Positions 15,843 to 25,476 of a stretch of DNA of 43,186 bases are shown one piece after another. Every line of letters begins with the position of its first letter. Positions within the stretch are counted from its first letter, which is position 1. The notes beneath the pieces are model-generated. The model was not told the DNA's origin and did no database searches. It worked only from the letters and a program-made list of their open reading frames with translations. The DNA lies in assembly GCF_013177695.1 (NCBI RefSeq), contig NZ_WOEY01000025.1, positions 1 through 43,186 on the forward strand, in the 5' to 3' direction. Both the position numbers and the translations under genes were made by a program. This DNA comes from Paraburkholderia solitsugae (GTDB lineage: Bacteria; Pseudomonadota; Gammaproteobacteria; Burkholderiales; Burkholderiaceae).

Positions 15843-18599
15843 ATGACGGATTTGTCCAGCGGTAGCGAGCAGTTGCGGTCTGTGGATCTCCAGCGCGCGG
15901 AACGTGCGGAGCGGGAAGATACCGATCCGCAGGAAACCGCCGAATGGCTGGAAGCGCTCGATGCCGTGGTCGCTCATGTCGGCCGTGATCGCGCGCAGTT
16001 TCTGTTCGACAAGCTCGCGGGGCATGCGCTGTCGTTGGGTGTGGAATCGGCGCGGACCAACGTCACGCCGTACCAGAACACGATCCCGTTCGATCAGCAG
16101 CCACGCTATCCGGGCAATCTCGATCTCGAAGAACGTCTGGCCGGCGCGCTGCGCTGGAATGCACTGGCCATGGTGGTGCGCGCGAACCAGGCGTACGGCG
16201 AACTCGGCGGCCATATCGCGAGCTATGCGTCGGCGGCGGATCTGTTCGAGGTCGGTTTCAACCACTTCTTTCGCGCCGCGGCGCCGGGCGGAGAGGAGGG
16301 CACGAGCGACCTCGTGTACTTCCAGCCGCATTCGTCGCCGGGTGTGTACGCGCGGGCTTATCTCGAAGGCTTTCTCTCTGAGGAACACCTGCAGCATTAC
16401 CGTCGCGAGATCGGCGGGCCGGGGCTGTGCTCGTATCCGCATCCGTGGCTGATGCCGGACTTCTGGCAGTTCCCCACCGGCTCGATGGGCATCGGTCCGA
16501 TCAACGCGATTTATCAGGCGCGCTTCATGCGGTATCTCGCCAATCGTGGCCTCGTGCAAACGGAAAGCCGCAAGGTGTGGGGCTTTTTCGGCGACGGCGA
16601 GATGGACGAACCGGAATCGACCGGCGCGCTCTCGATTGCGGCGCGCGAGGGGCTCGATAACCTCGTGTTCGTCATCAACTGCAATCTGCAGCGCTTGGAT
16701 GGCCCGGTGCGCAGCAACGGCCGCATCATCGACGAGCTCGAAGCGCACTTCATCGGCGCCGGCTGGAACGTGATCAAGGTGGTGTGGGGCTCCGACTGGG
16801 ACGCGCTGTTTTCACGTGACCGCACCGGCGCGCTGCTGCGCGCGTTTGCACACACCGTCGACGGCCAGTTCCAGACCTTCTCGGCCAACGATGGCGCGTA
16901 CAACCGTGAGCGTTTCTTCGGCCAGAACCCGGAGCTTGCCGCGCTCGCCGCGCAGTTGAGCGACGACGACATCGACCGTCTGCGCCGCGGCGGCCACGAC
17001 GTGCGCAAGCTGCACGCAGCGTATGCGAAGGCGCTCGCGCATCGCGGCCAGCCGACGGTGATTCTCGCGAAGACGATGAAGGGCTTCGGCATGGGCACCT
17101 CGGGCCAGGGCCGCATGACCACGCATCAGCAAAAGAAACTCGGCTTCGACGACCTCAAGGCGTTTCGCGACCGCTTCCGCCTGCCGCTCACCGATGAGGA
17201 CGTCGAACAGGTGAAGTTTTACAAGCCAGCGGACGACAGTCCGGAGATGCAATACCTGCATGCTCGCCGAGCTGCCCTGGGAGGCTATCTGCCCAGAAGG
17301 CGGAGAGTGGCATCGAAGGGGCTGATCGTCCCGCCGATGTCCTCCTGGGGGCAATTCGCGCTGGACTCGAACGGTCGCGAGATGTCCACGACGATGGCGC
17401 TCGTGCGCATGCTGACCGCGCTGCTCAAGGACAAGGAAGTCGGCCCACGCGTGGTGCCGATCGTCGCCGACGAGGCGCGCACCTTCGGCATGGCGAACAT
17501 GTTCCGCCAGGTCGGCATCTATTCGCCGCTCGGGCAGTTGTACGAGCCGGAGGACCTCGGCTCGATGCTGTACTACCGCGAGGACACCAAAGGGCAGATT
17601 CTCGAAGAGGGGATTTCGGAAGCGGGCGCGGTGTCGTCGTGGATCGCGGCGGCGACTTCGTACAGCGTGCACAACCTGCCGATGCTGCCGTTCTACATCT
17701 ACTATTCGATGTTCGGCTTCCAGCGGATTGGCGATTTGATCTGGGCGGCTGCGGATCAGCGCGCGAGAGGTTTTCTGATCGGCGCGACATCGGGTAAGAC
17801 GACGCTCGGTGGAGAAGGCTTGCAGCATCAGGACGGCACGAGCCATCTGGCGGCATCGACGATTCCGAACTGCCGTGCGTACGATCCCGCGTTCGCTTAT
17901 GAGGTTGCCGCGATCGTCGACGAGGGGATGCGCGAGATGGTCGAAGAACAGCGCGACGTGTTCTATTACGTGACGGTGATGAACGAGAACTACGCGCAGC
18001 CTTCGGTGCCGGGTGGGGATTTGCAGGCGCTGCGGGAGGGCATTCTTAAGGGTATCTATCCGCTTGGCGGGGATGCGCAGGCGACAACTTCACCAGTTCA
18101 AGCGCAAGCGCAGGTGCAGTTGCTCGGCGCGGGCGCGATCCTCGGTGAAGTCATCGCGGCGCAGCAACTGCTCAAAGACGACTGGCATATTGAGGCCGCG
18201 GTGTGGAGCGTGACCAGCTTCACCGAATTGCAGCGTGACGGGATGACGTCGGAGAGAAACGAGCGCCTTGGCGACGCGACAGATGCACCGTACGTCACGA
18301 AAGCACTCGAAGCATCGCACGGCCCGATTATCGCCGCGACCGACTATGTCCGCGCGGTGCCCGAACTGATTCGAGCCTACGTGCCGCGCCGCTATGTGAC
18401 GCTCGGCACGGACGGTTTCGGTCGCAGCGACACGCGTCAGGCGTTGCGCGAGTTCTTCGAAGTGGACCGCAAGTCGATCGTGATCGCCGCGTTGAAGGCG
18501 CTGGTGGACGAAGGCGCAATCGATGCGAGCGTGCTCGCCGAAGCACGCAGCAAGTATCGCGGCGATACGCCCGGGGGCGCTGCTTCGTGGCAATGCTGA
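15843..18599 (+). CDS. mdeB: Homodimeric 2-oxoacid dehydrogenase E1 (MdeB/AceE-like)
   Basis: A 918-aa thiamine-diphosphate-dependent E1 of the homodimeric AceE type. The ThDP/Mg motif is GDGEMDEPES (from residue 250) through NCNLQRLDGPV (about 280-290). Other conserved stretches are PYQNTIPFDQQPRYPGN near the N-terminus and VPIVADEARTFGM in the pyrimidine-binding domain. It decarboxylates a 2-oxoacid and passes the acyl group to an E2, but no E2 or E3 gene lies nearby, so it must borrow one. A divergent Lrp-type regulator and the absence of E2/E3 fit MdeB, the 2-oxobutyrate-directed paralogue, rather than the main pyruvate enzyme. The substrate is therefore an inference. Its stop abuts the wspR stop with no spacer. 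Confidence 0.82.
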   Translation: MTDLSSGSEQLRSVDLQRAERAEREDTDPQETAEWLEALDAVVAHVGRDRAQFLFDKLAGHALSLGVESARTNVTPYQNTIPFDQQPRYPGNLDLEERLAGALRWNALAMVVRANQAYGELGGHIASYASAADLFEVGFNHFFRAAAPGGEEGTSDLVYFQPHSSPGVYARAYLEGFLSEEHLQHYRREIGGPGLCSYPHPWLMPDFWQFPTGSMGIGPINAIYQARFMRYLANRGLVQTESRKVWGFFGDGEMDEPESTGALSIAAREGLDNLVFVINCNLQRLDGPVRSNGRIIDELEAHFIGAGWNVIKVVWGSDWDALFSRDRTGALLRAFAHTVDGQFQTFSANDGAYNRERFFGQNPELAALAAQLSDDDIDRLRRGGHDVRKLHAAYAKALAHRGQPTVILAKTMKGFGMGTSGQGRMTTHQQKKLGFDDLKAFRDRFRLPLTDEDVEQVKFYKPADDSPEMQYLHARRAALGGYLPRRRRVASKGLIVPPMSSWGQFALDSNGREMSTTMALVRMLTALLKDKEVGPRVVPIVADEARTFGMANMFRQVGIYSPLGQLYEPEDLGSMLYYREDTKGQILEEGISEAGAVSSWIAAATSYSVHNLPMLPFYIYYSMFGFQRIGDLIWAAADQRARGFLIGATSGKTTLGGEGLQHQDGTSHLAASTIPNCRAYDPAFAYEVAAIVDEGMREMVEEQRDVFYYVTVMNENYAQPSVPGGDLQALREGILKGIYPLGGDAQATTSPVQAQAQVQLLGAGAILGEVIAAQQLLKDDWHIEAAVWSVTSFTELQRDGMTSERNERLGDATDAPYVTKALEASHGPIIAATDYVRAVPELIRAYVPRRYVTLGTDGFGRSDTRQALREFFEVDRKSIVIAALKALVDEGAIDASVLAEARSKYRGDTPGGAASWQC

Positions 18600-19709
18600 T
18601 CAGCCGCTCACCGAGACCTGATTCTTCCCATCGCGTTTCGCTCGATACAGTCCGACGTCGGCGGCTTCGATCAACGTCGTCACCGGTTCGCTTGCGGACG
18701 GCACGATGTTCGCCGCGCCGATGCTGATCGTTACGACGCCCGCCGCCGATCCTGCATGCGGGATCGCGAGCCCTTCAATTGCGAGGCGGATTTTCTCGGC
18801 AAGCAAGCGCAAGCCACCCGATGACGTCCCTGGCAACACCACCGCGAACTCTTCACCGCCAAACCGCGCCGCGAGATCGGGCGAACGGCCCAGACACGAC
18901 TCGACGGTGTGCGCGACGCGTTTAAGCACTTCGTCGCCAGCGACATGGCCATAGGTGTCGTTGTAGGCCTTGAAGTTATCCACATCGATCATCAAAAAGC
19001 CGAGTGCGGTCTTGTCGCGCGTGCCGCGACGCCATTCGGCGGCCAGGTACTGATCGAGATAACGGCGATTCGACAAACCCGTCAACCCATCCGAATGCGT
19101 GAGCCGCTGCAGTTCCAGATTGGTCGCGAGCAACTGCTGTTGCGACTGACGCAGCGCCTGATAGGCCTCGTCGCGCTGCAGCAGGTTCAGATATGAGCGC
19201 GAGTGATAGCGAATCCGCGCGATCAACTCGATGCGATCCGGCAGCTTCACGAGGTAGTCGTTGGCGCCGGCGGCAAAGGCCGCGCTTTTCACCAGCGGCT
19301 CTTCCTTGGTCGACAGCACGATGATCGGAATATCACGCGTCGCCGGATTTTGCCGGTATTGCCGCACGAGGGTGAGGCCGTCGGTGCCGGGCATCACGAG
19401 GTCCTGCAGGATCACCGTCGCGCGGGTTTCCTCGGCGCAGCGCAACGCCTCTTCAGGTGACGCGCAGTAATGGAAGTCGACGCTCGCTTCGTCGGCCAGC
19501 GCCTGGCGGACCGCCTCGGCGATGATCGCCTGATCGTCGACCAGCAACACCATGATCGGGCACTCGGCCGCGGGTGGATTGCCGAGGATGCGCGCTAACG
19601 CGTCATCGATGGCGCTATTGGGTGCGTCCTCCGCGTATGCCTGCGCGTTCGCATCGTGTTCTGCGAGTTCCTGCGCGGTGGTGGCCTGATGCGGTTTCGG
19701 AGTGTCCAT
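18600..19709 (-). CDS. wspR: WspR: response regulator with GGDEF diguanylate cyclase
   Basis: A 369-aa output protein of the Wsp system. The receiver domain is at about 52-170 with phospho-acceptor Asp103 (ILQDLVMPGTDG) and Lys155 in DYLVKL. A short coiled stalk (about 175-205) leads to a GGDEF domain (LTHSDGLTGLSNRRYL onward) with active site GGEEF at 284-288. The inhibitory-site RxxD motif is present as RSPD (275-278), so product inhibition by c-di-GMP is expected. Phosphorylation by WspE drives clustering and c-di-GMP synthesis in Pseudomonas. The N-terminus carries about 50 extra residues before the receiver. It is the last gene of the operon, 71 bp after wspF. Confidence 0.94.
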   Translation of the reverse strand: MDTPKPHQATTAQELAEHDANAQAYAEDAPNSAIDDALARILGNPPAAECPIMVLLVDDQAIIAEAVRQALADEASVDFHYCASPEEALRCAEETRATVILQDLVMPGTDGLTLVRQYRQNPATRDIPIIVLSTKEEPLVKSAAFAAGANDYLVKLPDRIELIARIRYHSRSYLNLLQRDEAYQALRQSQQQLLATNLELQRLTHSDGLTGLSNRRYLDQYLAAEWRRGTRDKTALGFLMIDVDNFKAYNDTYGHVAGDEVLKRVAHTVESCLGRSPDLAARFGGEEFAVVLPGTSSGGLRLLAEKIRLAIEGLAIPHAGSAAGVVTISIGAANIVPSASEPVTTLIEAADVGLYRAKRDGKNQVSVSG

Positions 19710-19780
19710 GTTGGTCAGCCAGAATGAATGTCAATGAGTCGTAGCGGGCTAATGTGCAGCTAGTGTGCGCCTACCGGGTC

Positions 19781-20797
19781 TTAACGCGCAGCGACCGCGG
19801 CCGCGAGTGCAGCGGCAATACGCGGCAGAGGCAGGATCGCGGCGGCGGCATCGAGCGCCGCGGCCGCCTTCGGCATGCCGTACACGGCGCAGCTAGCTTC
19901 GTCCTGTGCGATCGTGTGATAGCCCTTGGTACGCATCGCCTTGAGGCCGATCGCGCCGTCGCGGCCCATGCCGGTCAGCAGCACACCGATTGCCCGCGCA
20001 TGCCAGCGTGCCACGACACTATGAAAAAACACGTCGACGGAAGGCCGGTAGGGCGTTTCAGCCGGCACGTTCGTGTAGCCGAGCACGTTGGGCAGCTTCA
20101 GGTGCAGATGATCGTCGGTGGCGGCGAGCAGCACGACGCCTGCTTGCGGCCGGTCGCCTTCGCGGGCGATCCGCACCGGCAGCGCCGATTGCTGGTTGAG
20201 CCAGTCGGCCATGCCGACGGCGAATGCCGCGTCGACGTGCTGGACGATAACGACGGCCGCCGGGAAATCCTTCGGCAAGCCGGCGAGCAGTGTGGCGAGT
20301 GCCGCCGGCCCGCCCGCCGAAGCGCCGATCGCAACCAGCGGCGTGTCGCGATTCGTCGCGCTTTGGGGCGGCGCCGCAGCCGTCGCGCCAGGCGCGTTGC
20401 GCTCGGTGACCAGCGCAGCGATGCGGTCGATCTTCGCGATCAGGGTGGCGATGCTCTTGTGCGCGTCCGGGCCGCTCAGCGAGGGGGTATCCACCGCATC
20501 GAGCGCGCCCGCGCCCATCGCTTCGTAGACCCGCCACGCGTTCGCGCCCACGTCGACGGTCACGATCAGGATCGCGCACGGCGCGGTCGCCATGATGCGG
20601 CGTGTCGCCTCGATGCCGTCGACATTCGGCATCACCAGGTCCATCAGCACGATGTCGGGCCGCTGCGCGGTGCAGAAATCGACCGCCTGTTGGCCGTCCT
20701 GCGCAACCCACAGCACCTCGTAGTCGTGGCGCGCCGCAAGCGCGCGGCGCAGCGCCTCGACGGCGAGCGGCAGGTCATTGACGATTCCGATTTTCAT
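19781..20797 (-). CDS. wspF: WspF: CheB-type methylesterase
   Basis: A 338-aa CheB homologue. The receiver domain is at 1-120 with Asp53 (VLMDLVMPNVDG). The methylesterase domain has the catalytic triad visible as Ser160 (GASAGG), His187 (VQHVDA) and Asp280 (GMGRDG). It demethylates WspA and resets the signal. In Pseudomonas, wspF loss locks WspR on and gives wrinkly colonies, so this gene is the expected hot spot for gain-of-biofilm mutations. It is intact here. It lies 17 bp after wspE. Confidence 0.94.
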   Translation of the reverse strand: MKIGIVNDLPLAVEALRRALAARHDYEVLWVAQDGQQAVDFCTAQRPDIVLMDLVMPNVDGIEATRRIMATAPCAILIVTVDVGANAWRVYEAMGAGALDAVDTPSLSGPDAHKSIATLIAKIDRIAALVTERNAPGATAAAPPQSATNRDTPLVAIGASAGGPAALATLLAGLPKDFPAAVVIVQHVDAAFAVGMADWLNQQSALPVRIAREGDRPQAGVVLLAATDDHLHLKLPNVLGYTNVPAETPYRPSVDVFFHSVVARWHARAIGVLLTGMGRDGAIGLKAMRTKGYHTIAQDEASCAVYGMPKAAAALDAAAAILPLPRIAAALAAAVAAR

Positions 20798-20814
20798 TCG
20801 TTTTACCCGTGGGC

Positions 20815-23331
20815 TTAACCGTAAGCTTCGCCGATCAAATCACGCACTGCATCGAGCAGTGCTTCGTCATGAAAACTGCCTTTCGCCAGATAGTAATCCG
20901 CGCCTGCATTCAGGCCGGCGCGGCGGTCCTCTTCACGATCCTTGTACGAGACGATCATCACAGGCAGCGCTTGCAGTTGCGGATCGCGCTTGATGAGCGT
21001 GACGAGTTCGATGCCGTCCATCCGCGGCATGTCGATGTCGGTAATCACGAGGTCGAAGCGCTCGCTGCGCACCGCGTTCCAGCCGTCCATGCCGTCGACG
21101 GCGATCGTCACGTCGTAGCCGCGCGTCGCCAGCAGCTTGCGTTCGAGTTCGCGCACGGTGAGCGAATCGTCGACCACCAGCACGCGCCGCGTGACGCGCC
21201 GGGCGGCGAGAGCGGCGCCGTGCTGCGTATGTTTCAGATCGCCGCCTGCCACAAGCCGTTCGACCGAGCGCAGCCAGTCGTCGACGTCGGCGATCAGCAC
21301 CGGGTCGCCGTTTTCCATCAGCGCGCCGGCGGTGATGTTTCGGATCTTGCCGAGGCGCGGGTCGAGCGGCTGCACGACCAGCATTCGCTCGCCGAGGAAG
21401 CGATCGACCACCACGCCGTAGGTCTGCGCACCGTCGCCGATCACGATCATGCTGACAGTATCGGTTTCGTTGGCCGGCGGCGCAGTGTCGAGGATCTGAT
21501 GTGCGGTGACGACACCGATGCGGCGGCCGTCGAAGGCAATGTGCTGATGGCCTTCGAGTAATTCGATCTCCGCGCGGCTCACGTGCAGCGTGCGATTCAC
21601 ATGCGCGAGCGGCACGGCGTAAGGCTCGCCCGCGACTTCGACGAGCAGGCTGCGGATCACCGAGAGCGTGAGCGGCAACTGCAACTGCACGCGCGTGCCG
21701 AGGCCGGGTTCGTGCGTGATGCGCACCGTGCCGCGCACGCGCTTGACGACGTTATGCACCGCATCGAGTCCGACACCGCGGCCCGAGACCTCGGTGACCT
21801 GATCGCGCAGCGAGAAACCGGGCAGAAAGAGGAATTCGAGCAGTTCGGTCTCGGACAGGCGCGCGGCCGTTTCCGCGCTCGCCAGTTTTTTGCGGACGAT
21901 CGAGGTGCGCAATGCGTCGAGGTCGATGCCCGCGCCGTCGTCGGTGACGGTGATGAGCAGCGCGCCGGCGGTGTGGCGCGCGTCGAGCGTGAGCGTGCCT
22001 TCTTCGGGCTTGCCGTGCGCGAGGCGTACAGCAGGCGCTTCGATGCCGTGGTCGAGCGCGTTGCGCAGCATGTGGCCGAGCGGCGCTTCGAGCAGATCGA
22101 GAATGTCGCGGTCCACCTGGGTCGATTCGCCGACCAGTTGCCAGCGCACCTTCTTGCCGAGCGAACGTGCGACGTCGCGCACCATGCGCGCGAGACCGCT
22201 GGTGCCGTCGCCGAAGGGGCGCATCCGGCATTGCAGCGCGGCATCATAAAGCTGCTGCGACAGATGCGTCGAGCGGCGGTCGAAGCTTTCCAGATCGGCC
22301 AGACGCTCGGCGAGCAGATGCTGCGATTCCGCCGTGAGGCGGCGCAATTCTTCGAGCGCGGCGTGCGCGCGCGGGTCGAGCTTCAGGTCGGCGAGCGTTT
22401 CGTGCAACTGATCCAGCGCGCGCGAGCCGTCGCGTTGGACGCGCTTGACCCGCAGCATGGATTGCGCGAAGGGTTTGAGCCAGCGTGATTCGACCAGCGA
22501 TTCACCGGATAGGGACAACAGCCGGTCGAGGTTGTCGGCGCGTACGCGCAGCATGCGGCCGGGGTCGGTTGCCGGGGTGCTTGCTTCGTTCGAGGTGGAT
22601 GCGGTGGCGGCGGTGGCCTCAGAGGCGCTCGCAGGAACGGACGCGGTTGCAAAGTCGGACGCTGAGGCGCTTGTAGGAGAAGATTGGGTTGCGGAGGCGG
22701 GCGTGGACCCACTTGCAGTCGTGCTGGCCGGTGCGGTTGAGGCCGACGTCGCTTCGGCGCGCAGGGCGTTGGCTAGCAGATTGAATGCGGCGTCGGCGTC
22801 GTGATCACCGGCGGCGGATGCGGCTTGCGGCTCGGTGGCTACGCTGGGTGCAGATGCAAATCCGGCGATGCGCGCAGGACTCGCAGCAGGCGCAGAGGCA
22901 GCCAGCGGCACGGCATCCCGCCGCATTGCCGCCCCATGCGGCACGACACCCGCCATACGCGCTTGCAGCGACGCCACGCATGCGCTCACGGCGTCACGCG
23001 CCGACTCGTCCTCATGATTGCCGATGCGCGCAACGATATCGACACCGCGCAGCAACTCATCGATCCACGCGGCGTCGAGCAACGCGCGCCCTTCCTGCGC
23101 CGCGACGAAGCAATCTTCCATCGCGTGCGCGAGTTCGACACCGACCTGCACACCGACGATGCGCGCCGCGCCCTTCAGCGAATGCGCCGCGCGCATGCAG
23201 GCCTCGAGCGCGGCGGCATCGCGCGGCGCGCGGTCGAGGGCGAGGAGGTCGTCGTTGAGCACGCGTGCCTGGGTCCGCGCTTCTTCGCGGAAGAGATCGA
23301 TCAGCGACGGGCGGCGCGGGTCGTCCGTCAT
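20815..23331 (-). CDS. wspE: WspE: CheA-type hybrid histidine kinase/response regulator
   Basis: An 838-aa hybrid kinase. The HPt domain has phospho-acceptor His50 in MRAAHSLKGAARIVG. The HATPase domain shows LGHMLRNALDHGIEAP and a GAGIDLDALR box. A CheW-like domain follows (SVIRSLLVEVAGEPYAVPLA), then a C-terminal receiver with Asp765 (VITDIDMPRMDG). Between the HPt and the dimerisation region lies a low-complexity Ala/Ser/Thr-rich linker of about 100 residues (DNA about 22560-22900). It phosphorylates WspR and WspF. The ATG at 23331 overlaps the wspD stop as ATGA, which fixes the start; the longer upstream frame is the shadow of wspD. Confidence 0.94.
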   Translation of the reverse strand: MTDDPRRPSLIDLFREEARTQARVLNDDLLALDRAPRDAAALEACMRAAHSLKGAARIVGVQVGVELAHAMEDCFVAAQEGRALLDAAWIDELLRGVDIVARIGNHEDESARDAVSACVASLQARMAGVVPHGAAMRRDAVPLAASAPAASPARIAGFASAPSVATEPQAASAAGDHDADAAFNLLANALRAEATSASTAPASTTASGSTPASATQSSPTSASASDFATASVPASASEATAATASTSNEASTPATDPGRMLRVRADNLDRLLSLSGESLVESRWLKPFAQSMLRVKRVQRDGSRALDQLHETLADLKLDPRAHAALEELRRLTAESQHLLAERLADLESFDRRSTHLSQQLYDAALQCRMRPFGDGTSGLARMVRDVARSLGKKVRWQLVGESTQVDRDILDLLEAPLGHMLRNALDHGIEAPAVRLAHGKPEEGTLTLDARHTAGALLITVTDDGAGIDLDALRTSIVRKKLASAETAARLSETELLEFLFLPGFSLRDQVTEVSGRGVGLDAVHNVVKRVRGTVRITHEPGLGTRVQLQLPLTLSVIRSLLVEVAGEPYAVPLAHVNRTLHVSRAEIELLEGHQHIAFDGRRIGVVTAHQILDTAPPANETDTVSMIVIGDGAQTYGVVVDRFLGERMLVVQPLDPRLGKIRNITAGALMENGDPVLIADVDDWLRSVERLVAGGDLKHTQHGAALAARRVTRRVLVVDDSLTVRELERKLLATRGYDVTIAVDGMDGWNAVRSERFDLVITDIDMPRMDGIELVTLIKRDPQLQALPVMIVSYKDREEDRRAGLNAGADYYLAKGSFHDEALLDAVRDLIGEAYG

Positions 23332-24011
23332 CCGAGACTCCGGTTCAAGGTATCGAACAATGCATCGGCGTCGAGCAGGCCGACCGTCATACCGCGCCAC
23401 GGGGCCACGGCGCGCGTATGCGCAGCGGCAGCGTGTGACAGCGTCGCCGGCGGCGGGCAAAAGGTGGAGACCGCGATCCGATGCACGCCGTCGACCTGAT
23501 CGACGGGCAGCACAGCATGCTCTTCTGCGCGCGCGACCACGAGCAAACGCGGCAGATCGTGACGCGCTTTATCGTCGGCCGCGCTGGTGTCGGCCTCGAA
23601 ACCCAGCAGATGCGCGAGCGACAGGCACACCAGCAAGTCGCCCTGCACATTCACCACGCCCAGTACCGCGCGATGCTGCCGGTGCGGCAACGTATGAATC
23701 GGCCGAGTCTGCACGATGCGCTTGAAGATTGGCGTGGGCAGTCCGAGCCATTCGCGGCCGATACGAAAGACGAGGAACGACTCGCTCGCACCTTGCGGAT
23801 CATGTCGTTGCTGTTGCGCCGGTGTGCGGGCGTCATGCTGCGCGAGGTCCACGAGCGGAATCGGCCGTTCCAGCAATTTCGCCGCAGCCGCTTCGAACAC
23901 GGGGCAATTCAGACAACGCACGTATTCGACCAGCCGCTCGCACGACGAATCACCACGCACGCCGATGCGGTTCCAGCAATCGTCGAAGGTCACCGTGCGG
24001 TCTTCAACCAC
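23328..24011 (-). CDS. wspD: WspD: CheW-like coupling protein
   Basis: A 227-aa protein with a CheW domain at about 75-225 (FLVFRIGREWLGLPTPIFKRIV, VLGVVNVQGDLLVCLSL). The 70-residue N-terminal extension carries four Cys (two in SCERLVEYVRCLNCPVF, with CWNR before). That extension is typical of WspD, and its Cys cluster might bind a metal, which is not shown. It links WspA to WspE. The start overlaps the wspC stop by 8 bp and its stop overlaps wspE by 4 bp, so translation is coupled. Confidence 0.92.
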   Translation of the reverse strand: MVEDRTVTFDDCWNRIGVRGDSSCERLVEYVRCLNCPVFEAAAAKLLERPIPLVDLAQHDARTPAQQQRHDPQGASESFLVFRIGREWLGLPTPIFKRIVQTRPIHTLPHRQHRAVLGVVNVQGDLLVCLSLAHLLGFEADTSAADDKARHDLPRLLVVARAEEHAVLPVDQVDGVHRIAVSTFCPPPATLSHAAAAHTRAVAPWRGMTVGLLDADALFDTLNRSLG

Positions 24012-25476
24012 GTTGCGCTCCCTGTGCGCGCGACGCGCGGTCCATCAACAGACGCGCGCCGTTGCGATCGCCTTCGAGTTCGAGCAGCGTCGCCAGATGC
24101 GCGAGCGCTTCGCCGTGCTGCGGATCGAGATAGAGCGCCTTGCGATACTGGCCGCGTGCGAGGTTCGTATCGCCGCTGGCGTCGGCCAGCACACCGAGCA
24201 GGTAGAACGCCTCGGCGTGCGGTGCGTGCTGTTCCAGATAGACGTTGATCGCGTTCGCGGCTTCCGTCAGACGGCCCGCGTCGGCCAACGCGTGCGCGGC
24301 TTGCAGCGTATCGCGTGCGGCGTTGGTGGGCGAGGTGATCTGCGGCTGCGTTAGATCTTGCGATTGCGACGTGGGTTTCAAGGGGTCGGCCGGGCGTCCC
24401 GACATGCCGTTAAGCGGTGTGTGCGGCGGCATCTCGTTGAGTGTCGCGTGCCGCGGCGTACCGCTGGAAAACGTGAGCGGTAAGTTAGCGTTAAACGATG
24501 TGCGCGCAACCGGATCGGGCCACGCGAAAGGCGCTGCTGAGAACACCTGCAGCGGCGCGAGCGCGGGCACGGGCGAATGCGCCATCGCGAGTGCCGCGGC
24601 GGTGGCGAGCGGCGCGGTGTGCCAGCCGTTGAGCTGCGCTTCAGCGGGCGTGGCGCGGTGGAATGCGAACGCCAAAGGAATCTTCGCCGACTGCATGCCG
24701 TAACGGATCAACAGCCCGGTTTCCGCAGGACCGACGAACAGCGTGCCGTTTTCAGCCAGCACGTTGTTGAGCGCATACAAGGCCCTTTGCTGTGCGTCAC
24801 GGTCGAAGTAAATCAGCACGTTGCGGCAGAACACGAAGTCATAGATGCCGAGCGCCGTGGCATCGAGTTGCATCAGGTTGGCGCGCGAAAACCGGACTGT
24901 CTCGGCGATGCGCGGCGCGAGACGCCAACCGTCTTCGGCGCGCGTGAAGTGGATGTCGCGAAACGGGAACGCGTTGCCGCGAAACGAGTTGCGGCTGTAC
25001 ACGGCGCGCTGCGCGACGGCCAGCGAGCGCTCGCTGATATCCATGGCGTCGATGCGCAGGTGCGCGGCGTCGATGCCGGCATCGAGCAGCGTCATCGCGA
25101 TCGTGTACGGCTCTTCGCCGGTCGAGCAGGGCAGGCTGAGAATTCGCAGCGGCAGCGCGGTGCCGCGCTCGTCAAGGCGTTCGTGCGCGAGACGCGCGAG
25201 TGCCCTGAACGCGTCGGCGTCGCGGTAGAACCAGGTCTCCGGCACCACCACCGTTTCGACCAGCGCCTGCATGATCGAGGGCGACGCTTGCGCGGCATCC
25301 CAGTAGTCGGAGAGCGTGGCGCTGGCGTGACCGTCCTCGCACCAGGCCGCGGCGCGCTGATCGATCGCGCGCTCGATCGCGCTATGACCGAGCGATGCTG
25401 CATCGAGCCCAATGGTTCGATGCAGCAGATCGACGAAGCGTCGATAGAGCGGCGCGTTGTCGTGATGCGCGTTCAT
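24004..25476 (-). CDS. wspC: WspC: CheR-type methyltransferase with TPR tail
   Basis: A 490-aa protein. The N-terminal part is a CheR methyltransferase (TVVVPETWFYRDADAFRALA, SLPCSTGEEPYTIAM for SAM binding, YDFVFCRNVLIYFD). A Pro/Thr/Ser-rich linker at about 300-390 follows. The C-terminus has tetratricopeptide repeats (AEAFYLLGVLADASGDTNLA, LYLDPQHGEALAHLATLLEL). It methylates WspA, opposing WspF. The ATG at 25476 overlaps the wspB stop as ATGA, which decides the start over a longer frame. Confidence 0.93.
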   Translation of the reverse strand: MNAHHDNAPLYRRFVDLLHRTIGLDAASLGHSAIERAIDQRAAAWCEDGHASATLSDYWDAAQASPSIMQALVETVVVPETWFYRDADAFRALARLAHERLDERGTALPLRILSLPCSTGEEPYTIAMTLLDAGIDAAHLRIDAMDISERSLAVAQRAVYSRNSFRGNAFPFRDIHFTRAEDGWRLAPRIAETVRFSRANLMQLDATALGIYDFVFCRNVLIYFDRDAQQRALYALNNVLAENGTLFVGPAETGLLIRYGMQSAKIPLAFAFHRATPAEAQLNGWHTAPLATAAALAMAHSPVPALAPLQVFSAAPFAWPDPVARTSFNANLPLTFSSGTPRHATLNEMPPHTPLNGMSGRPADPLKPTSQSQDLTQPQITSPTNAARDTLQAAHALADAGRLTEAANAINVYLEQHAPHAEAFYLLGVLADASGDTNLARGQYRKALYLDPQHGEALAHLATLLELEGDRNGARLLMDRASRAQGAQRG

